A DNA stretch of 64,000 nucleotides from Pythium myriotylum (taxonomy: Eukaryota; Oomycota; Peronosporomycetes; Pythiales; Pythiaceae), in the NCBI GenBank assembly GCA_023091665.1, contig JALJCQ010000016.1:248001-312000 (forward strand), written 5' to 3'. Below the pieces are notes generated by a model, which was given only the letters and a program-made list of their open reading frames with translations, did not search any database and was not told the origin of the DNA. The translations under genes were made by a program, and so were the position numbers. This document shows, in pieces, positions 43,381-53,629 of this stretch. Each line of letters starts with the position of its first letter. The first letter of the stretch is position 1.

Positions 43381-45096
43381 TCACGGAGAAGAGCGGGTGG
43401 GTGGGCATCCGCCTGTGATCTTCCAGCACTTGGTGGCCTCGTCCATGCTCAGCAGATTGATCAGCGTCGCGCCCACGAGCGCCACGCTGAGGTACGCGAT
43501 CGTCGCGAAGCCCATGCTGCGGCTGGATCCACCGCTCTCACGGAGCGCCTGCGTCTCGGCCTTTTGCCTCGGAAGCAGCGGCAGGAACGCCAACGACAGC
43601 AGCTTCATGCCGTAACAGATGCAGATCGTGATGGTCACGTCCCGCCGCACCTCAAAGCTGTCCTCCATGATGTCCTCCACCCAGACCCGGAAATGAGCGT
43701 TGATAAGCTTGGACGCAGTTCGACCAAACGGGACGGCGAGGTTAGATGTCGTGGTGAGCAGCCCATACAACGCACCCTCGTGGCCTGGCTGGATGAGCTC
43801 TACAACCACATAGTTGGACACGATGAAACGCACACCGTCGGGGATGTAGCCCACAATCGGCACCCCCAGCCAGAACCATTGGTTGCGGATCACGTCCCAC
43901 GTCGTAAGCATGGTCATGACGCCGTCGATGGCGACACCAGCAACTACAGTCAGCGCGATGCTCAGCCGCCAGTCCCAGTGGAGACCGTAGCGACCCGTGA
44001 TACCGAGCGTCGCGGCACTCACGAGTGTGCCAACAATCGCCATGACGTTGCTATTAAACGGGGTGGCGTGGGCCCAGTGGAACTTGATGGAGCTCGAGGA
44101 GACGATATTGAAGTTGTTGAATACCCCAGAGAAGAACTTGAATGCAGCGACTTGGTAGACACAGCGCTGCTGGACGACTCCCCAAAAGCCCGCCATGTAC
44201 GAACCGAAGGATTTCGTGCTGCTCGCGGGCTCCTCCTCGAGAACCCAATACGTAATCGGCAAGAGAGGAACACAACTCCACGCGAGCAGCAACATCATGG
44301 TCGGGAAAGTTAGGGAAAAACTGAAATCTCCTCCGTACTCAATGCCATTGAACGCTACTGCAACGACAAAAGCACCCAGTGCGTTGCAGCCCATACGTGC
44401 AGAGTGGATACCGGCTTGGAGCTGGCCTCTAGTAGCGAGTGGCTCACGCTGAGCGAGCTCGACGACCATGGCGTCGGCAGCAACTTCGGTCATGAGATAT
44501 CCGAAAGCAGCCAGCATCATGGGGACAACATACTGCCCGGCAGCGTCCTGCGCGTGGGGATTGATGAGCGCCCGCTGCGCGTCAGTCCACTTGGTTGGAT
44601 CGGTGAAGTGCATTGCGGGGTCGCCGAGGTATGGTGCTGGAATGCCAAGGCGGGCCATGTAGAAGAGCATTGTGATGCAGAAGCCCCACCCGAAAAGCAT
44701 GTATGGTCGTCGGCGGTAGCCGCCAATCGGAAAACAGTCGGATACAATGCCGAAGAAGACTTTGTAAGACCACGGGAGTTGCACGAGCAGTGTCGCGGAA
44801 ACGACTGTCGAACCCTCGGCGTTTAGATATCCCTGTAGAACGGGGTAGATCACGCTTGGTAGTACGCCGCTCACAACGCCCACCCCTGCAAACTGCGCAA
44901 GAAGACCAATCGATCGGCGAGACCAAAGTGTCGCCACTGGACCACGGCGAAGGGAGCCGTCGCAGTCATGGAGAGACTTGGAGATGCTTTTGTAAGAATG
45001 CGCGGGATTCAGAAGAGGCTGCAGTTCACGCTGCAGCCTCCCCCGTTCTCCTCTTCTTTCGTCTGTATACTCCTTGCCCACGAGTTGCGGTGCCAT
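43381..45096 (-). CDS. Folate-biopterin (BT1/FBT) family transporter
   Basis: Major-facilitator-related membrane carrier; characterised relatives move folates or pterins. Single exon, 571 residues with about 12 TM helices. Family strings are VVSGVLPSVIYPVLQGYLNA, QLPWSYKVFFGIVSDCFPIG, GYRRRPYMLFGW, LMTEVAADAMVVELA, RGQLQAG and GVRFIVSNYVVVELIQPGHE. The N-terminal 60 residues are cytosolic and basic (TDERRGERGRLQRELQPLLN), with a dileucine-like PLLN that could be a sorting signal. FBT genes are numerous in oomycetes and kinetoplastids; the substrate cannot be read from sequence. Confidence 0.92.
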   Translation of the reverse strand: MAPQLVGKEYTDERRGERGRLQRELQPLLNPAHSYKSISKSLHDCDGSLRRGPVATLWSRRSIGLLAQFAGVGVVSGVLPSVIYPVLQGYLNAEGSTVVSATLLVQLPWSYKVFFGIVSDCFPIGGYRRRPYMLFGWGFCITMLFYMARLGIPAPYLGDPAMHFTDPTKWTDAQRALINPHAQDAAGQYVVPMMLAAFGYLMTEVAADAMVVELAQREPLATRGQLQAGIHSARMGCNALGAFVVAVAFNGIEYGGDFSFSLTFPTMMLLLAWSCVPLLPITYWVLEEEPASSTKSFGSYMAGFWGVVQQRCVYQVAAFKFFSGVFNNFNIVSSSSIKFHWAHATPFNSNVMAIVGTLVSAATLGITGRYGLHWDWRLSIALTVVAGVAIDGVMTMLTTWDVIRNQWFWLGVPIVGYIPDGVRFIVSNYVVVELIQPGHEGALYGLLTTTSNLAVPFGRTASKLINAHFRVWVEDIMEDSFEVRRDVTITICICYGMKLLSLAFLPLLPRQKAETQALRESGGSSRSMGFATIAYLSVALVGATLINLLSMDEATKCWKITGGCPPTRSSP

Positions 45097-45640
45097 CGAC
45101 TACAACTGTCCGATGTTTGAAGCGAGGCGACTCTTGAGAAGCAAATGGAGACCTGCCGTGATCTCCCAGGAGTTACAGGCCGAAGACGATGCGAGTCGCC
45201 CCATCGAACGCGCATTTATGTCCTCTTGCACGACCGACAACAACAGGCAAAAGATCGCGCAAAAGTGAGAGATCCGGTGAGCTTTTTTGATCTGTGTTGT
45301 CTGATGGACATGCCACGTCACCCAGATGGCAGTTTGTTGTCACCGCCGTCGGCGAAGTCCCAGCTTCAACGGAAACCATGGCTCTGAGGGGTAGTCACGC
45401 GCTGTGAGCGCGCTCAAGCGGTGAGTCAAAGCGCCCACTGCAAGTGCAAGTGACCGAAGGAGCAGTTAGTGTTTGGTCGAGTGCTCTGAGCTGAATAGTC
45501 AGACAGCGAGCGCGTGGGGCAACCAACCCTGAACAAGGACAACAGTAGCTTAGATCTAACAACGATCGGGCAGTCTGGACAGCGAGGATGTACCGTAGTG
45601 AGTAGTGATGCAGAGATTCACACGAAAGCGTATATTGAAG
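45097..45640. other. Intergenic region with no supported gene
   Basis: About 540 bases upstream of the transporter and downstream of PUF6. A small GC-rich palindrome (CGCGCTGTGAGCGCG) lies near 45405-45420, possibly a factor binding site. Short open frames show no recognisable content. Confidence 0.4.
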
Positions 45641-47344
45641 TTACTTGAGTTTCTCGAGTAGCAGCTTCGTACCAGTCTGGGAGTCCACAAGCTTCTTCAG
45701 CGCCGCCATCTGTGGCTTGAGCGCCTTGGCCACGACCTTAGCATCGTTCGGCGAACCGTGCTTCGCCTCAAGGAAAGCCAGCACGACAAAGGATCCTCGG
45801 TTGCTCTTGGCCCAAGAGCCCAAGTTGTCCTGAACGGCCTCCAAAAGTGGCACTGCAAAAGCTGTCTCCTGGATGATGTGTCGCAGGGCCAAGTGAGCGA
45901 TCGCGTCGGTGTGGATAGGTTCTTCCTCGTCGTTCTCAGGGGCAGCCAGGACCGTGTCAACAAGTGCAGTCTCGAGATCTTTGTTGGTGCTGCGTTTGGC
46001 CACTTCGACAAGAACATCACGACCTTCCTTTGAACGAATCAGCGCAGTCGCATTCTCCGCACACATCTCCTCAAGTTTCGGAAGCAGTCCTTTCAAGAGC
46101 TCATCGCGGCGCGCTTCTGGATCTTTCTTGTAGTTGACTACTTGCTTGGTCGGGTCCTCCGGGCTCGGAAGCATTGGTGGTGCGAGAAGCTCAATGTCAT
46201 CTGGGGAAAGGTACTTCTTGTTCAATGGACTCAGCAGCTGCAACAGCACTTTTCGACCAGTTGGGTGCATGGCGACTGAGAAGAGGTGGTCGTTCAGCTC
46301 GGAGAGTACAGATTTCTGGACAAGCACCGTATCGTCCACCACATCGAGCAAGCGCTGGATAACAAGGTAACCGCTCGGGTGGTTTGTTGCCTCTAACACC
46401 TTGTCTTTGAGAGTCTTGATGATGCGTTTGCGATCTTTGGCATCGCCTAGAGAGATACACTTGTTCACCACGCGAGCACCGTTGCGAGTGGCCAGCAGAG
46501 CCAACGCAGCGTCACGAACATTGACAACCATCTGCATGACGTCGTTGTGGTCAGCGTTGGAGAAGTAGTCCCACAACAGCGATTGCACGAAGGCAAGCCC
46601 AAGAAGCTGCTTGTCCACCATACGGTTGAGTGTGTTGGCAAGATTCTGGAGGATCTCAGCGCGCTTGGTCTTGTTCTCGGCCAAAATATCCTTGAGGTTC
46701 TTCTTGTTCTCGGCTTTGAAGTACGCGAACTCTTTGCCATAAAACTCAAGCTTGAGACCGGACAACTGTGACGGCTTGAGGTGTTCCTGCGCGTACTCCA
46801 ACACATTCGCCGCGATGTTATGCGTTCCGATTGTGACAACCTGACCAGTCAGTTTCTTGACAATAAGCGCACGGTCGTCCTTGCCGCCGTACTTGATCAT
46901 CTTCTGCACGAGGAAGCAGCCGTACTGCATCTTGGCAAGCTCGAGGATGTGATCCTTGAGCTCAGAGATAGTGGAAGAACGCTGGAGCGGCGTGCCAAAC
47001 TTGAGCAACGCCTGGATGACTCGAGACGCGTCGTGCTTCGCTGCGATTTCGTAGACCTTGCCCTTGACGAGGTGGAACAGCTCCTCTACAAGCTTAGTGC
47101 GCTTGGCCTTTTCAACGTCACGCTCGCGGATGATGTTCCAGATTTCCTTGGCGCGCGTGACCATTTCGTAGTGCGGGCGCTGCATCTTGCGCTGCTTCTT
47201 GGCCTCCTTCTGGTCCAGCGCGGCCTTTTTCGGGTCTTGCTCGGTCGGCGCCGGACGCTTCTTGCCGCCTTTGCCGGCGTCCAGCTTCTTGCCCTTGAAG
47301 TTTCCCGCCGGCTTGGCCTTGGTCTCCTTCTTGATCACAGCCAT
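45641..47344 (-). CDS. PUF6: PUF6/PUM3-type Pumilio protein
   Basis: Nucleolar Puf-repeat protein; relatives act in 60S ribosome biogenesis and RNA binding. Single exon, 567 residues from the ATG at 47344. A Lys-rich N-terminus (VIKKETKAKPAGNFKGKKLD) is the likely nucleolar signal. The Puf-like helical repeats run from ~85: VYEIAAKHDASRVIQALLKF, QYGCFLVQKMIKYG, GTHNIAANVLEYAQ, LATRNGARVVNKCISLGDAK, HPSGYLVIQRLLDVVDD and HPTGRKVLLQLLSPLNKKYL. The C-terminal CPL domain is present (RDVLVEVAKRS, SNRGSFVVLAFLEA, GTKLLLEKL). This layout separates the PUF6/PUM3 group from classic Pumilio. Confidence 0.93.
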   Translation of the reverse strand: MAVIKKETKAKPAGNFKGKKLDAGKGGKKRPAPTEQDPKKAALDQKEAKKQRKMQRPHYEMVTRAKEIWNIIRERDVEKAKRTKLVEELFHLVKGKVYEIAAKHDASRVIQALLKFGTPLQRSSTISELKDHILELAKMQYGCFLVQKMIKYGGKDDRALIVKKLTGQVVTIGTHNIAANVLEYAQEHLKPSQLSGLKLEFYGKEFAYFKAENKKNLKDILAENKTKRAEILQNLANTLNRMVDKQLLGLAFVQSLLWDYFSNADHNDVMQMVVNVRDAALALLATRNGARVVNKCISLGDAKDRKRIIKTLKDKVLEATNHPSGYLVIQRLLDVVDDTVLVQKSVLSELNDHLFSVAMHPTGRKVLLQLLSPLNKKYLSPDDIELLAPPMLPSPEDPTKQVVNYKKDPEARRDELLKGLLPKLEEMCAENATALIRSKEGRDVLVEVAKRSTNKDLETALVDTVLAAPENDEEEPIHTDAIAHLALRHIIQETAFAVPLLEAVQDNLGSWAKSNRGSFVVLAFLEAKHGSPNDAKVVAKALKPQMAALKKLVDSQTGTKLLLEKLK

Positions 47345-47620
47345 GGCTGTCGCTCTCGACTGCAGCGTCTCGTGCCCAATGACCCGCGCCACGACGTTTG
47401 ATGCCCAACCAGTCAAAAGGCATTGGTGGCGTGGAGACCTCAATTGAGGCCTATAGGTTCCACTAAGTTCACGGAAACAACATATAACGCGTTATATGCT
47501 GCAAAGATTCACTATATTTAGTACATCTCGTGAATAAGCAACCTGGAGGCACCGAAGAGCAATGGCGAGTCCAGAATCTGTCATCGAGTAGTGGTGGAAG
47601 CTATCTCTATTCGTGGGGAT

Positions 47621-49311
47621 TCATAATTCAGTAATCGTTGCTTTTCGGGGTACTACAAGTTCTCGATGTTGAGGAATGGCGTCACTTCTGGGAGATATCT
47701 CTTGGAAATTGGACTGAGGGGTTGTGGGATACGAGGAGTCGGTGTGCGAGAAATACTCGACCATGGATCCGTCGCTACCGAAGCTGCTTCGTCCATCGGT
47801 GCTGTCGTCGTCGTACATACTGCTAAGATCGGAGTCATTGGCTTCCAGTTCATCGAGTAGTTGCTCTCGAACATACTCGAGCATCGTCGACGTGTATGCA
47901 TTACTTGCTATTTCATGAGCTGCACGGTGTTGAGGATCTGGGGGAATCGAGACGACAGAGCGGCCATCTACATCCACAACACGCCAATTGTCAGCCAAAG
48001 AGAAAAACTAAAAGACTCCGCGATTGATGCTGCGATCATTCTTACCCGAGTCGAAGGCAGACCTTAGTTGCTCTCGCACGTAAGGAGACCTTGGTGATAC
48101 GTTCCGAGCAGACATGATGACGGGAGCATGCCGTAATGAGAATTTCGGCTTCTTCTTGTTCTTGTCACGAGGTCTTGTCGCGTATGAATTCTGCATCATC
48201 AGGCGGAATAAGATAAGCTCAAGCGATGTCACAGTATCTTGGTGAGCATGTACCTCGTCTTCACTTTGTTGCTGATTCTTGCCAGATTGGAAACGGCCGC
48301 AGCACGCATAGTTCGCGACCTTGCCCATCGCAGTGCGAAGCGATGCGCTCTGAGTCCGTGTGGACCAATAAATAACCGAAACCAACAATCCAAGAGATGC
48401 GAAATTGATTGCGCTGAATATGCACAAAGGGTAGGCTGTACGCTTGATGTAGGACGATTTCTTCTTGGATTGGAGAAGCATGTTGTTGATTCCTCCTAGC
48501 AGGAAAGTGGCCAGGACGATGAGGCCGTACGCTGCGAGGGCAATCTGTCTCCACATGAGCGAACGAAAGAGCCCAGCATTGGCGGGGGCAGCGGCATTTC
48601 GATGCGCTTTCCATAGCGCCAGTACTGTGGGTGGGGCGAAGATGAGGCAAGCCGTGAATGTCACAATCGTGAACGTATGGAAGTAGAAAAGTCGGCCAGC
48701 GCCAGGCTCAATCCAGCAATTATGAAGGCCTGGGTAGGGCCCATACTCGCCGAACAAGGAGCACGCAAGAACCGCTAGTGATGGGAGCCCGACGAGCGTT
48801 ACATAGTACAGGCGGTTGAACCGGAGCAGTTCGGCGACCGGTGTCTTGCGGACGATCACACGATGGAGCGTGAGAATCACGCAAAACGTGTTCCAAATCG
48901 CGGCACAACTACACCAGTGAAACATGCGAGCTTGCAACTGGCATAGTCCGCGCCAGGGCTGAGTGTCCTCGTACACGACCTTGTTCTGGGAGGCTATGCT
49001 GATGAGCAGTGCGACGTGGATGCCACAAAGCACGACGCTGTAAAAGAGACCGTGTGAAAAGCGCGCCGGGTATGTTCGTGGCAGGCAGCAACGTACAGCA
49101 TCACGGTGAAGATGTTATCGGGGAACTTGCGGTTCTCCTTGTTCCGTATCCGCTGGAAAAAGACGGTTGCGGCTGCCATGATCGAGATAATGGTGAGAAC
49201 CTGGTCAAAGCTGTTCTGGTTTTTGCGGCAGCGCGCGAGTTGGTACTCGGCATAGCCGTCGTCTGAGAAAGGCACGGGCACGGGGTCGCGCGACCTCGCG
49301 GCGCCCTCCAT
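47621..49311 (-). CDS. Seven-transmembrane receptor, cAMP-receptor/secretin-like
   Basis: Plasma membrane receptor expected to couple to G proteins. Exons 49311-49097, 49037-48254, 48190-48046 and 47967-47621 keep phase and give 496 residues. Seven hydrophobic helices occupy ~30-300. Helix 1 region is TIISIMAAATVFF. Helix 3 reads MFHWCSCAAIWNTFCVILTL, followed by HRVIV, and helix 4 is LYYVTLVGLPSLAVLACSLF. The second loop has Cys in LHNCWIEPG, which could bond with Cys in WRGLCQLQARM. These features resemble Dictyostelium CAR-type receptors. The C-terminal tail (~200 residues) is basic, then Ser/Asp-rich, with candidate phosphosites for desensitisation. The third intron was placed at GTAAGA...GATGTAG to keep the frame. 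Confidence 0.85.
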
Positions 49312-49510
49312 CGCTCTCCACTCTCGACCGCTGCGCCGCGATCACGCTAGTGCCGCATCGAAAAGCGACCGACAGCCGCCTCCCAACTTTAGTGACCCTT
49401 TTCTCCGAATCGCCAGACAGCCAATCGCTGAAGAGCTCCTCCCATCTGGTCGCAGCCTGGTTTCGCAACTTCGTCTGGTGTGCAATATGGAGGCCGGCCG
49501 ACAGTACACG

Positions 49511-50548
49511 TTACTCGTCCGAATCCTCCTCACCGTCGGGATCGCTCTCTATCGAGACGTCGTCCTCCACCGCGTTGTCTATTGAAAGCGGTTGCCCAGC
49601 TTCCCACTCCTCCACGAGTCGAACTACAGCAGTGTGGCCACGCAGCATGGCAATGTCTTGGAGTGTCTCGCCAAACTGTGGCAACAATGAGTGGGCCATG
49701 GTCAACACAGCCTTCTGAGATATGCGACATCAAGCGACAGCAGGAACATCACCTTATTTCGCCGGCGCACAAGCGCGCCGTCGCTGAGCTGGAGCAGATT
49801 CGCAAACAATCTGGCTTGGCCGTTTGCTGCAGCATAATGCAAGGCGGTCATGCCCTGCGCCTGTCGCGGAAATGCATCAGTCACAGGGACGAGTCAGCAC
49901 GGTTGGACAGGCCGTGTCGCAACAGATCATCCCATCCTGGATCTTACATCCCGAAGAGTCACATCAGCACCGGCGTTGAGGAAGAGCATGGCGAGCTGGT
50001 GTAGATGGCGTCCACTTTCGAGACATAGCATCATCGCCGTCTGTCCGAATACCTGATCGATATCCTCCTTAGCAGGATGTGCCACAGAGGTCACGCAAAC
50101 CACGAACCGACATTTCGTGCGTTAATGTTGGCACCGAGCTCTATGAGGGTCTCCGCAGCGGCGCGCGACCCCCCAACAACTGTGAGCATGAGTGGTGTCG
50201 TTCCCCACCGATCTTGCACGTTCAGATTAGCCCCATGTTTAGCCAAGAGTCGCACTAGATCGAGGATGCCGACGCGACTCGCCCAGTGGAGAGCAGTCCA
50301 CCCCTCTCGCTATTGGCGCACCGAAACCCGTTAAATCACCACGCACGAGTGCTAGCTCACCCTATCAGTTTACGCACGTCTTTCTTACTGATAGACGCTC
50401 CTTTCTTGAGCAGCACGTGGCAGATACTTGACCGATTAAGAGTGCACGCCCAGTGCAGCGCGTTACGGCCGTCCGAACCTAGTGCATCGATGTCGATCTT
50501 ATTGGCGATCGCTGAGAGGATCTCGTCGACATTGTCTGCGTCAAGCAT
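49511..50548 (-). CDS. Ankyrin-repeat protein
   Basis: Several exons encode about five ankyrin repeats: GRNALHWACTLNRSSICHVL, GWTALHWASRVGILDLVRLL, WGTTPLMLTVVGGSRAAAET, GMTALHYAAANGQARLFANL and GETLQDIAMLRGHTAVVRL. The end is a short acidic tail (DDVSIESDPDGEEDSDE). The start was placed at the first Met before the first repeat; the frame is open upstream and an acceptor near 50550 points to another 5' exon in the ~140 bases before the four-TM gene's stop codon. No other domain is visible. Function cannot be inferred beyond protein-protein binding. Confidence 0.75.
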
Positions 50549-50691
50549 CCTCTGGGTTAGTCTACAGACTACTAGAGTGGGTGTGGGTATGGGTCTTGTA
50601 CCTGTCTTTGCCGCCAATGTGAAGCCGTCGGCAATCTTTGAGTCTCGTTGCGCCACCTAATACGGTGTTCAATTAAATGCCCGTCTTCCAC

Positions 50692-51520
50692 TTATATGAT
50701 GTTACCGAAGCCGCTTGCCTGGTAGGAATGTGCCGCTCTCCAAAGCAAATAGGTGGCGGCTGCAAAGATGACGTCTGCAATAGCGATCTTGTGCGACGCG
50801 CTCGAAGCGATGCACGCAAAGTCCTCGATCTGTAACTTTGCTCGGCACTGGGTATCATACTCGTTGACCATGACCTGCCACAAGACGACGGCCACCAGCA
50901 TGCACGCGCATTGGGCGAAAGCACAGACTATGGGTATGATGAGCGTTGTCTGCTTGCCTTCACCGTTCCACGTTGGTGTCTTGATTTTAAGGGAAGCCAT
51001 TAACCCAAACACGAAGACTGTGATGGCAGCCACGAGAGCGATGGCAGTGAGCGCTCGGGTGGCTGTCGCGTATGGCTGGCACCAGGGGTCCGTCGTGCTT
51101 ACGACGAAGATTGCGCTGCTGACAGAGTTAGCGCCCTCACAATGACTCTTCTGTCAATCTAGCCCCCGTACCAGTAGTGCCCATAACCTGTAAATGCTTG
51201 TTTGTTGCTTTCCGCGGTGATATCGCCTGCCGAGAGTCCGGCGTTGATGAGCTTGTACTGCACCCCAGTACCCTGGACAACAAGACTGAGTCTACTAGCA
51301 CCCAGCGCGCCAACACCAAAGATCGCGGCGTACCGTGAGGTACCAGAGGCCGATGTCGACCGAGTTGACCGCATCGTACGCCCACTTGGGCTCGGAGCTC
51401 GACTCCATGAGCAGTACCATCGAGGCGAAGCTCAAGATATTGCCTATACACCCAACATGAGCGCCTTGCAGCAGAAAGTACGTGCGCGTATGCCACACCA
51501 AGGACAAACCGCAGCTTCAT
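50692..51520 (-). CDS. Four-transmembrane (claudin/PMP22-shaped) protein, unrecognised
   Basis: Several short exons. The start MKLRFVLGVAYAR leads across an intron to NILSFASMVLLMESSSEPKW. A predicted extracellular stretch (VQYKLINAGLSAGDITAESN, FTGYGHY) follows, then TTDPWCQPYATATRALTAIA, a TM helix with a polar end, a second membrane hairpin (IPIVCAFAQCACMLVAVVLW), and a last helix (KIAIADVIFAAATYLLWR). The order of one large first loop and four helices resembles claudin/PMP22 tetraspans, but no family signature is certain. Donor and acceptor choices near 51170-51380 are the weakest part. It shares a 249-base promoter with the next gene. Confidence 0.6.
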
Positions 51521-51769
51521 GATGTCGTGGGCTGGCCTTCTCCCTTGCTCCAGTTCCGCAGAACGTGTCCCTTCATCCCGTGTTTTCCATTGGTTAAAAT
51601 AATTTGATACGCAACGTTGGTTGGCTATATGTATGTTGAGTTGAAGTTGCCCCTCCCTCGTACGTGCCCCGGCCACTTCTCCATGTGTGCGAATCCTTCG
51701 CCGCTGTCCATTTCCGATTCCCTCTCCTCGTGCTCAAGTCGTCTCTCTCTCCGTCAGGGACAACGCACC

Positions 51770-52120
51770 ATGGTCAAGGTATTCCGTCCGCTCGGGGCCT
51801 TCGCGCGCACCGTCGACGTGGCCGTGGCTGGCGTCTCGCTCTTCGATCCCCCGGATGTCTGCTGGTACTGCGGAGAGCACGTCTGCGACCATACGAGCGA
51901 CAGCGACGAAGAACCGACGGACCCGTTTGCCCTCGAGCCTCACTTGATGGAGCGAGCGCTGCGCGTGCTCGAGCTTGATCTCCACTCGAAGATTGAGGTG
52001 ATGGAGAAGGCGATTGTGCGCTCCACGCTCGAGCTCGAGAGGCTTCGCGAGCGACAAGAGACCATGCGTCTATACGACTACGCCGTCACCCTCCGCCGCG
52101 CGAGCCGACGCTCCACGTGA
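51770..52120 (+). CDS. Small Cys/His-containing protein, unrecognised
   Basis: Single exon of 116 residues. Residues ~25-45 have CWYCGEHVCDH, a possible metal-binding knuckle. The rest is one charged helix (HLMERALRVLELDLHSKIEV, then STLELERLRERQETM) suited to coiled-coil pairing. The ATG at 51770 is in a CACCATGG context. The neighbour downstream starts 101 bases after the stop codon on the same strand. Confidence 0.65.
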   Translation: MVKVFRPLGAFARTVDVAVAGVSLFDPPDVCWYCGEHVCDHTSDSDEEPTDPFALEPHLMERALRVLELDLHSKIEVMEKAIVRSTLELERLRERQETMRLYDYAVTLRRASRRST

Positions 52121-52221
52121 GAAAGAGAGACAACTCGATGTCATCCTCATTCAATATATTAAGTTAACATGAGCAATCGCGTTTGCTTGGCCTTGTCACC
52201 TCCACATTCCAACTGTCGCAC

Positions 52222-53625
52222 ATGCGCGTTGCCGCAATGACGACGCTCCGTGCGCGAGCGCGTGAGCTTCTCGACCAGATGAACGACTTCGCAACGGCGC
52301 CCGCGGCACTGCAGTGGCTCTTCGAGGATATGGGCGATGAAAAGCTGTGCATCGCGGAGCTCATGCTGTACTGGCAGAATCGGTCGGCGCGCGACACGCT
52401 TGAGGCTGTCGTCGCCGACTACCGAGCGGCGGAAGGGGAGACAAGATCTGAGATCAATGGAAGCATGGTGCTTCTCGTGATGGGCAAGCCTGTACTGCTT
52501 TTTGCGACGTCTATTTACGATGAAGAGCTCGCAGCAATGGTGTGGAGCGGACTGAAGCAGATTCACAAAGCCCATCCACAGTTCAATCTTCTCCTTCAAG
52601 TGATGGACAACACTCGCGATAGCCACGGAATGTCGAGCATGCACTACGCGATTGAGGCGCAAATGGTGGAGTTTTTCCGTGAGGTTTCGCAGTATCTCGC
52701 CCACATGGACGGCGAGAATTTTCGGCGATCAGTCGTGCAGGTCCGCTCACAGGACGTGGTGCTTCCAATGGCGGCGAAACAAATCACACCCAAGAGCATC
52801 TCCAGCGGTGGGAGCACGTTGCTCCACTTGGCAGCTCGCAAAGGCGAGTTGGAGATTGTTGCTGCTCTGCTTCAGGAACCAGTTGGTCTCGACGCTGAGG
52901 AGGTTGGTCTCGACTGGGATGGGCTGACGCCTGCGCAGCTCGCCGCACTGCATCGACGTTACGAGGTCCTCAACATTCTGCAGTCTTCTTCGCCGGAGAG
53001 TTTCGACGATAGTATCTTGGAATCATTACAGTTTGAGAGAGATGCGCGAGCAACTAGTCGATACACTGAAAGCATGATTGCTCGGGATCCGATGACACGT
53101 CGAGAAGTGTTCCAGAGTGTGTGGAGTCGTGAGGAGTGCGAGCAAGTCATGGTTGAGTTGAAGAACGCAACAGATCTCAAGGGCTGGAGCAAGCAGCGGC
53201 ACACCTCGTACCCCACAACGGATCTTCCATGCTACCACGTCACGTCGATCGATGGTTGGGTTCGCAGCGCGATTCAAGTGCGCCTGTTCACACAGATTCT
53301 TGTTCGATACAATATTCCACCGACTAAGATGCTGACGTTCCGTGAACTATTCTACGTCAAGTACGAAGCACGAGTCGGTGAGCAAGCGGAGCTCGCCCTT
53401 CACTGCGATGGATCCGTCTTGTCGTTCAATATCCTTTTAAACCCGAAGAGCGAGTTTTCAGGAGGAGGAACCTTTTTTGAAGAGGCCAATGTGACGGTCC
53501 AAATTGAGCAGGGTGACGCTGTTGTTCACAGTGGCAAGGTTCGGCATGCTGGAGCCGCCGTGACCTCAGGACGACGAACAATTTTGGTCGGTTTTCTCGA
53601 TCTAGTAGATCGCGTCGCTCTGTAG
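52222..53625 (+). CDS. Ankyrin-repeat prolyl 4-hydroxylase-like 2OG-Fe(II) oxygenase
   Basis: Single exon, 467 residues from the ATG at 52222. The N-terminal ~220 residues are helical with at least one clear ankyrin pair (GSTLLHLAARKGELEIVAAL, DGLTPAQLAALHRRYEVLNI). The C-terminal ~110 residues are a P4H-type jelly-roll: the metal triad begins with His-Cys-Asp in ELALHCDGSVLSFNILL, the distal His is in SGKVRHAG, and the 2-oxoglutarate Arg/Lys lies in GRRTILVGF. GGGTFFEE matches the P4H core. The domain is catalytically complete by inspection. It has no signal peptide, so unlike collagen P4H it should be cytosolic or nuclear, where ankyrin repeats could choose the target. Its stop is only four bases from the stop codon of the TRP gene on the other strand. 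Confidence 0.88.
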   Translation: MRVAAMTTLRARARELLDQMNDFATAPAALQWLFEDMGDEKLCIAELMLYWQNRSARDTLEAVVADYRAAEGETRSEINGSMVLLVMGKPVLLFATSIYDEELAAMVWSGLKQIHKAHPQFNLLLQVMDNTRDSHGMSSMHYAIEAQMVEFFREVSQYLAHMDGENFRRSVVQVRSQDVVLPMAAKQITPKSISSGGSTLLHLAARKGELEIVAALLQEPVGLDAEEVGLDWDGLTPAQLAALHRRYEVLNILQSSSPESFDDSILESLQFERDARATSRYTESMIARDPMTRREVFQSVWSREECEQVMVELKNATDLKGWSKQRHTSYPTTDLPCYHVTSIDGWVRSAIQVRLFTQILVRYNIPPTKMLTFRELFYVKYEARVGEQAELALHCDGSVLSFNILLNPKSEFSGGGTFFEEANVTVQIEQGDAVVHSGKVRHAGAAVTSGRRTILVGFLDLVDRVAL

Positions 53626-53629
53626 TACA

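Noticed and set aside
43112..43615. 167-codon plus-strand frame overlapping the 3' end of the BT1 transporter
   Set aside because: The right half is antisense to a conserved transporter, and the left half is GC-rich intergenic sequence with low-complexity Gly/Arg translation.
46781..47401. 206-codon plus-strand frame opposite PUF6
   Set aside because: Antisense shadow of a strongly supported Puf-repeat coding region; Leu/Arg-rich translation with no motif.
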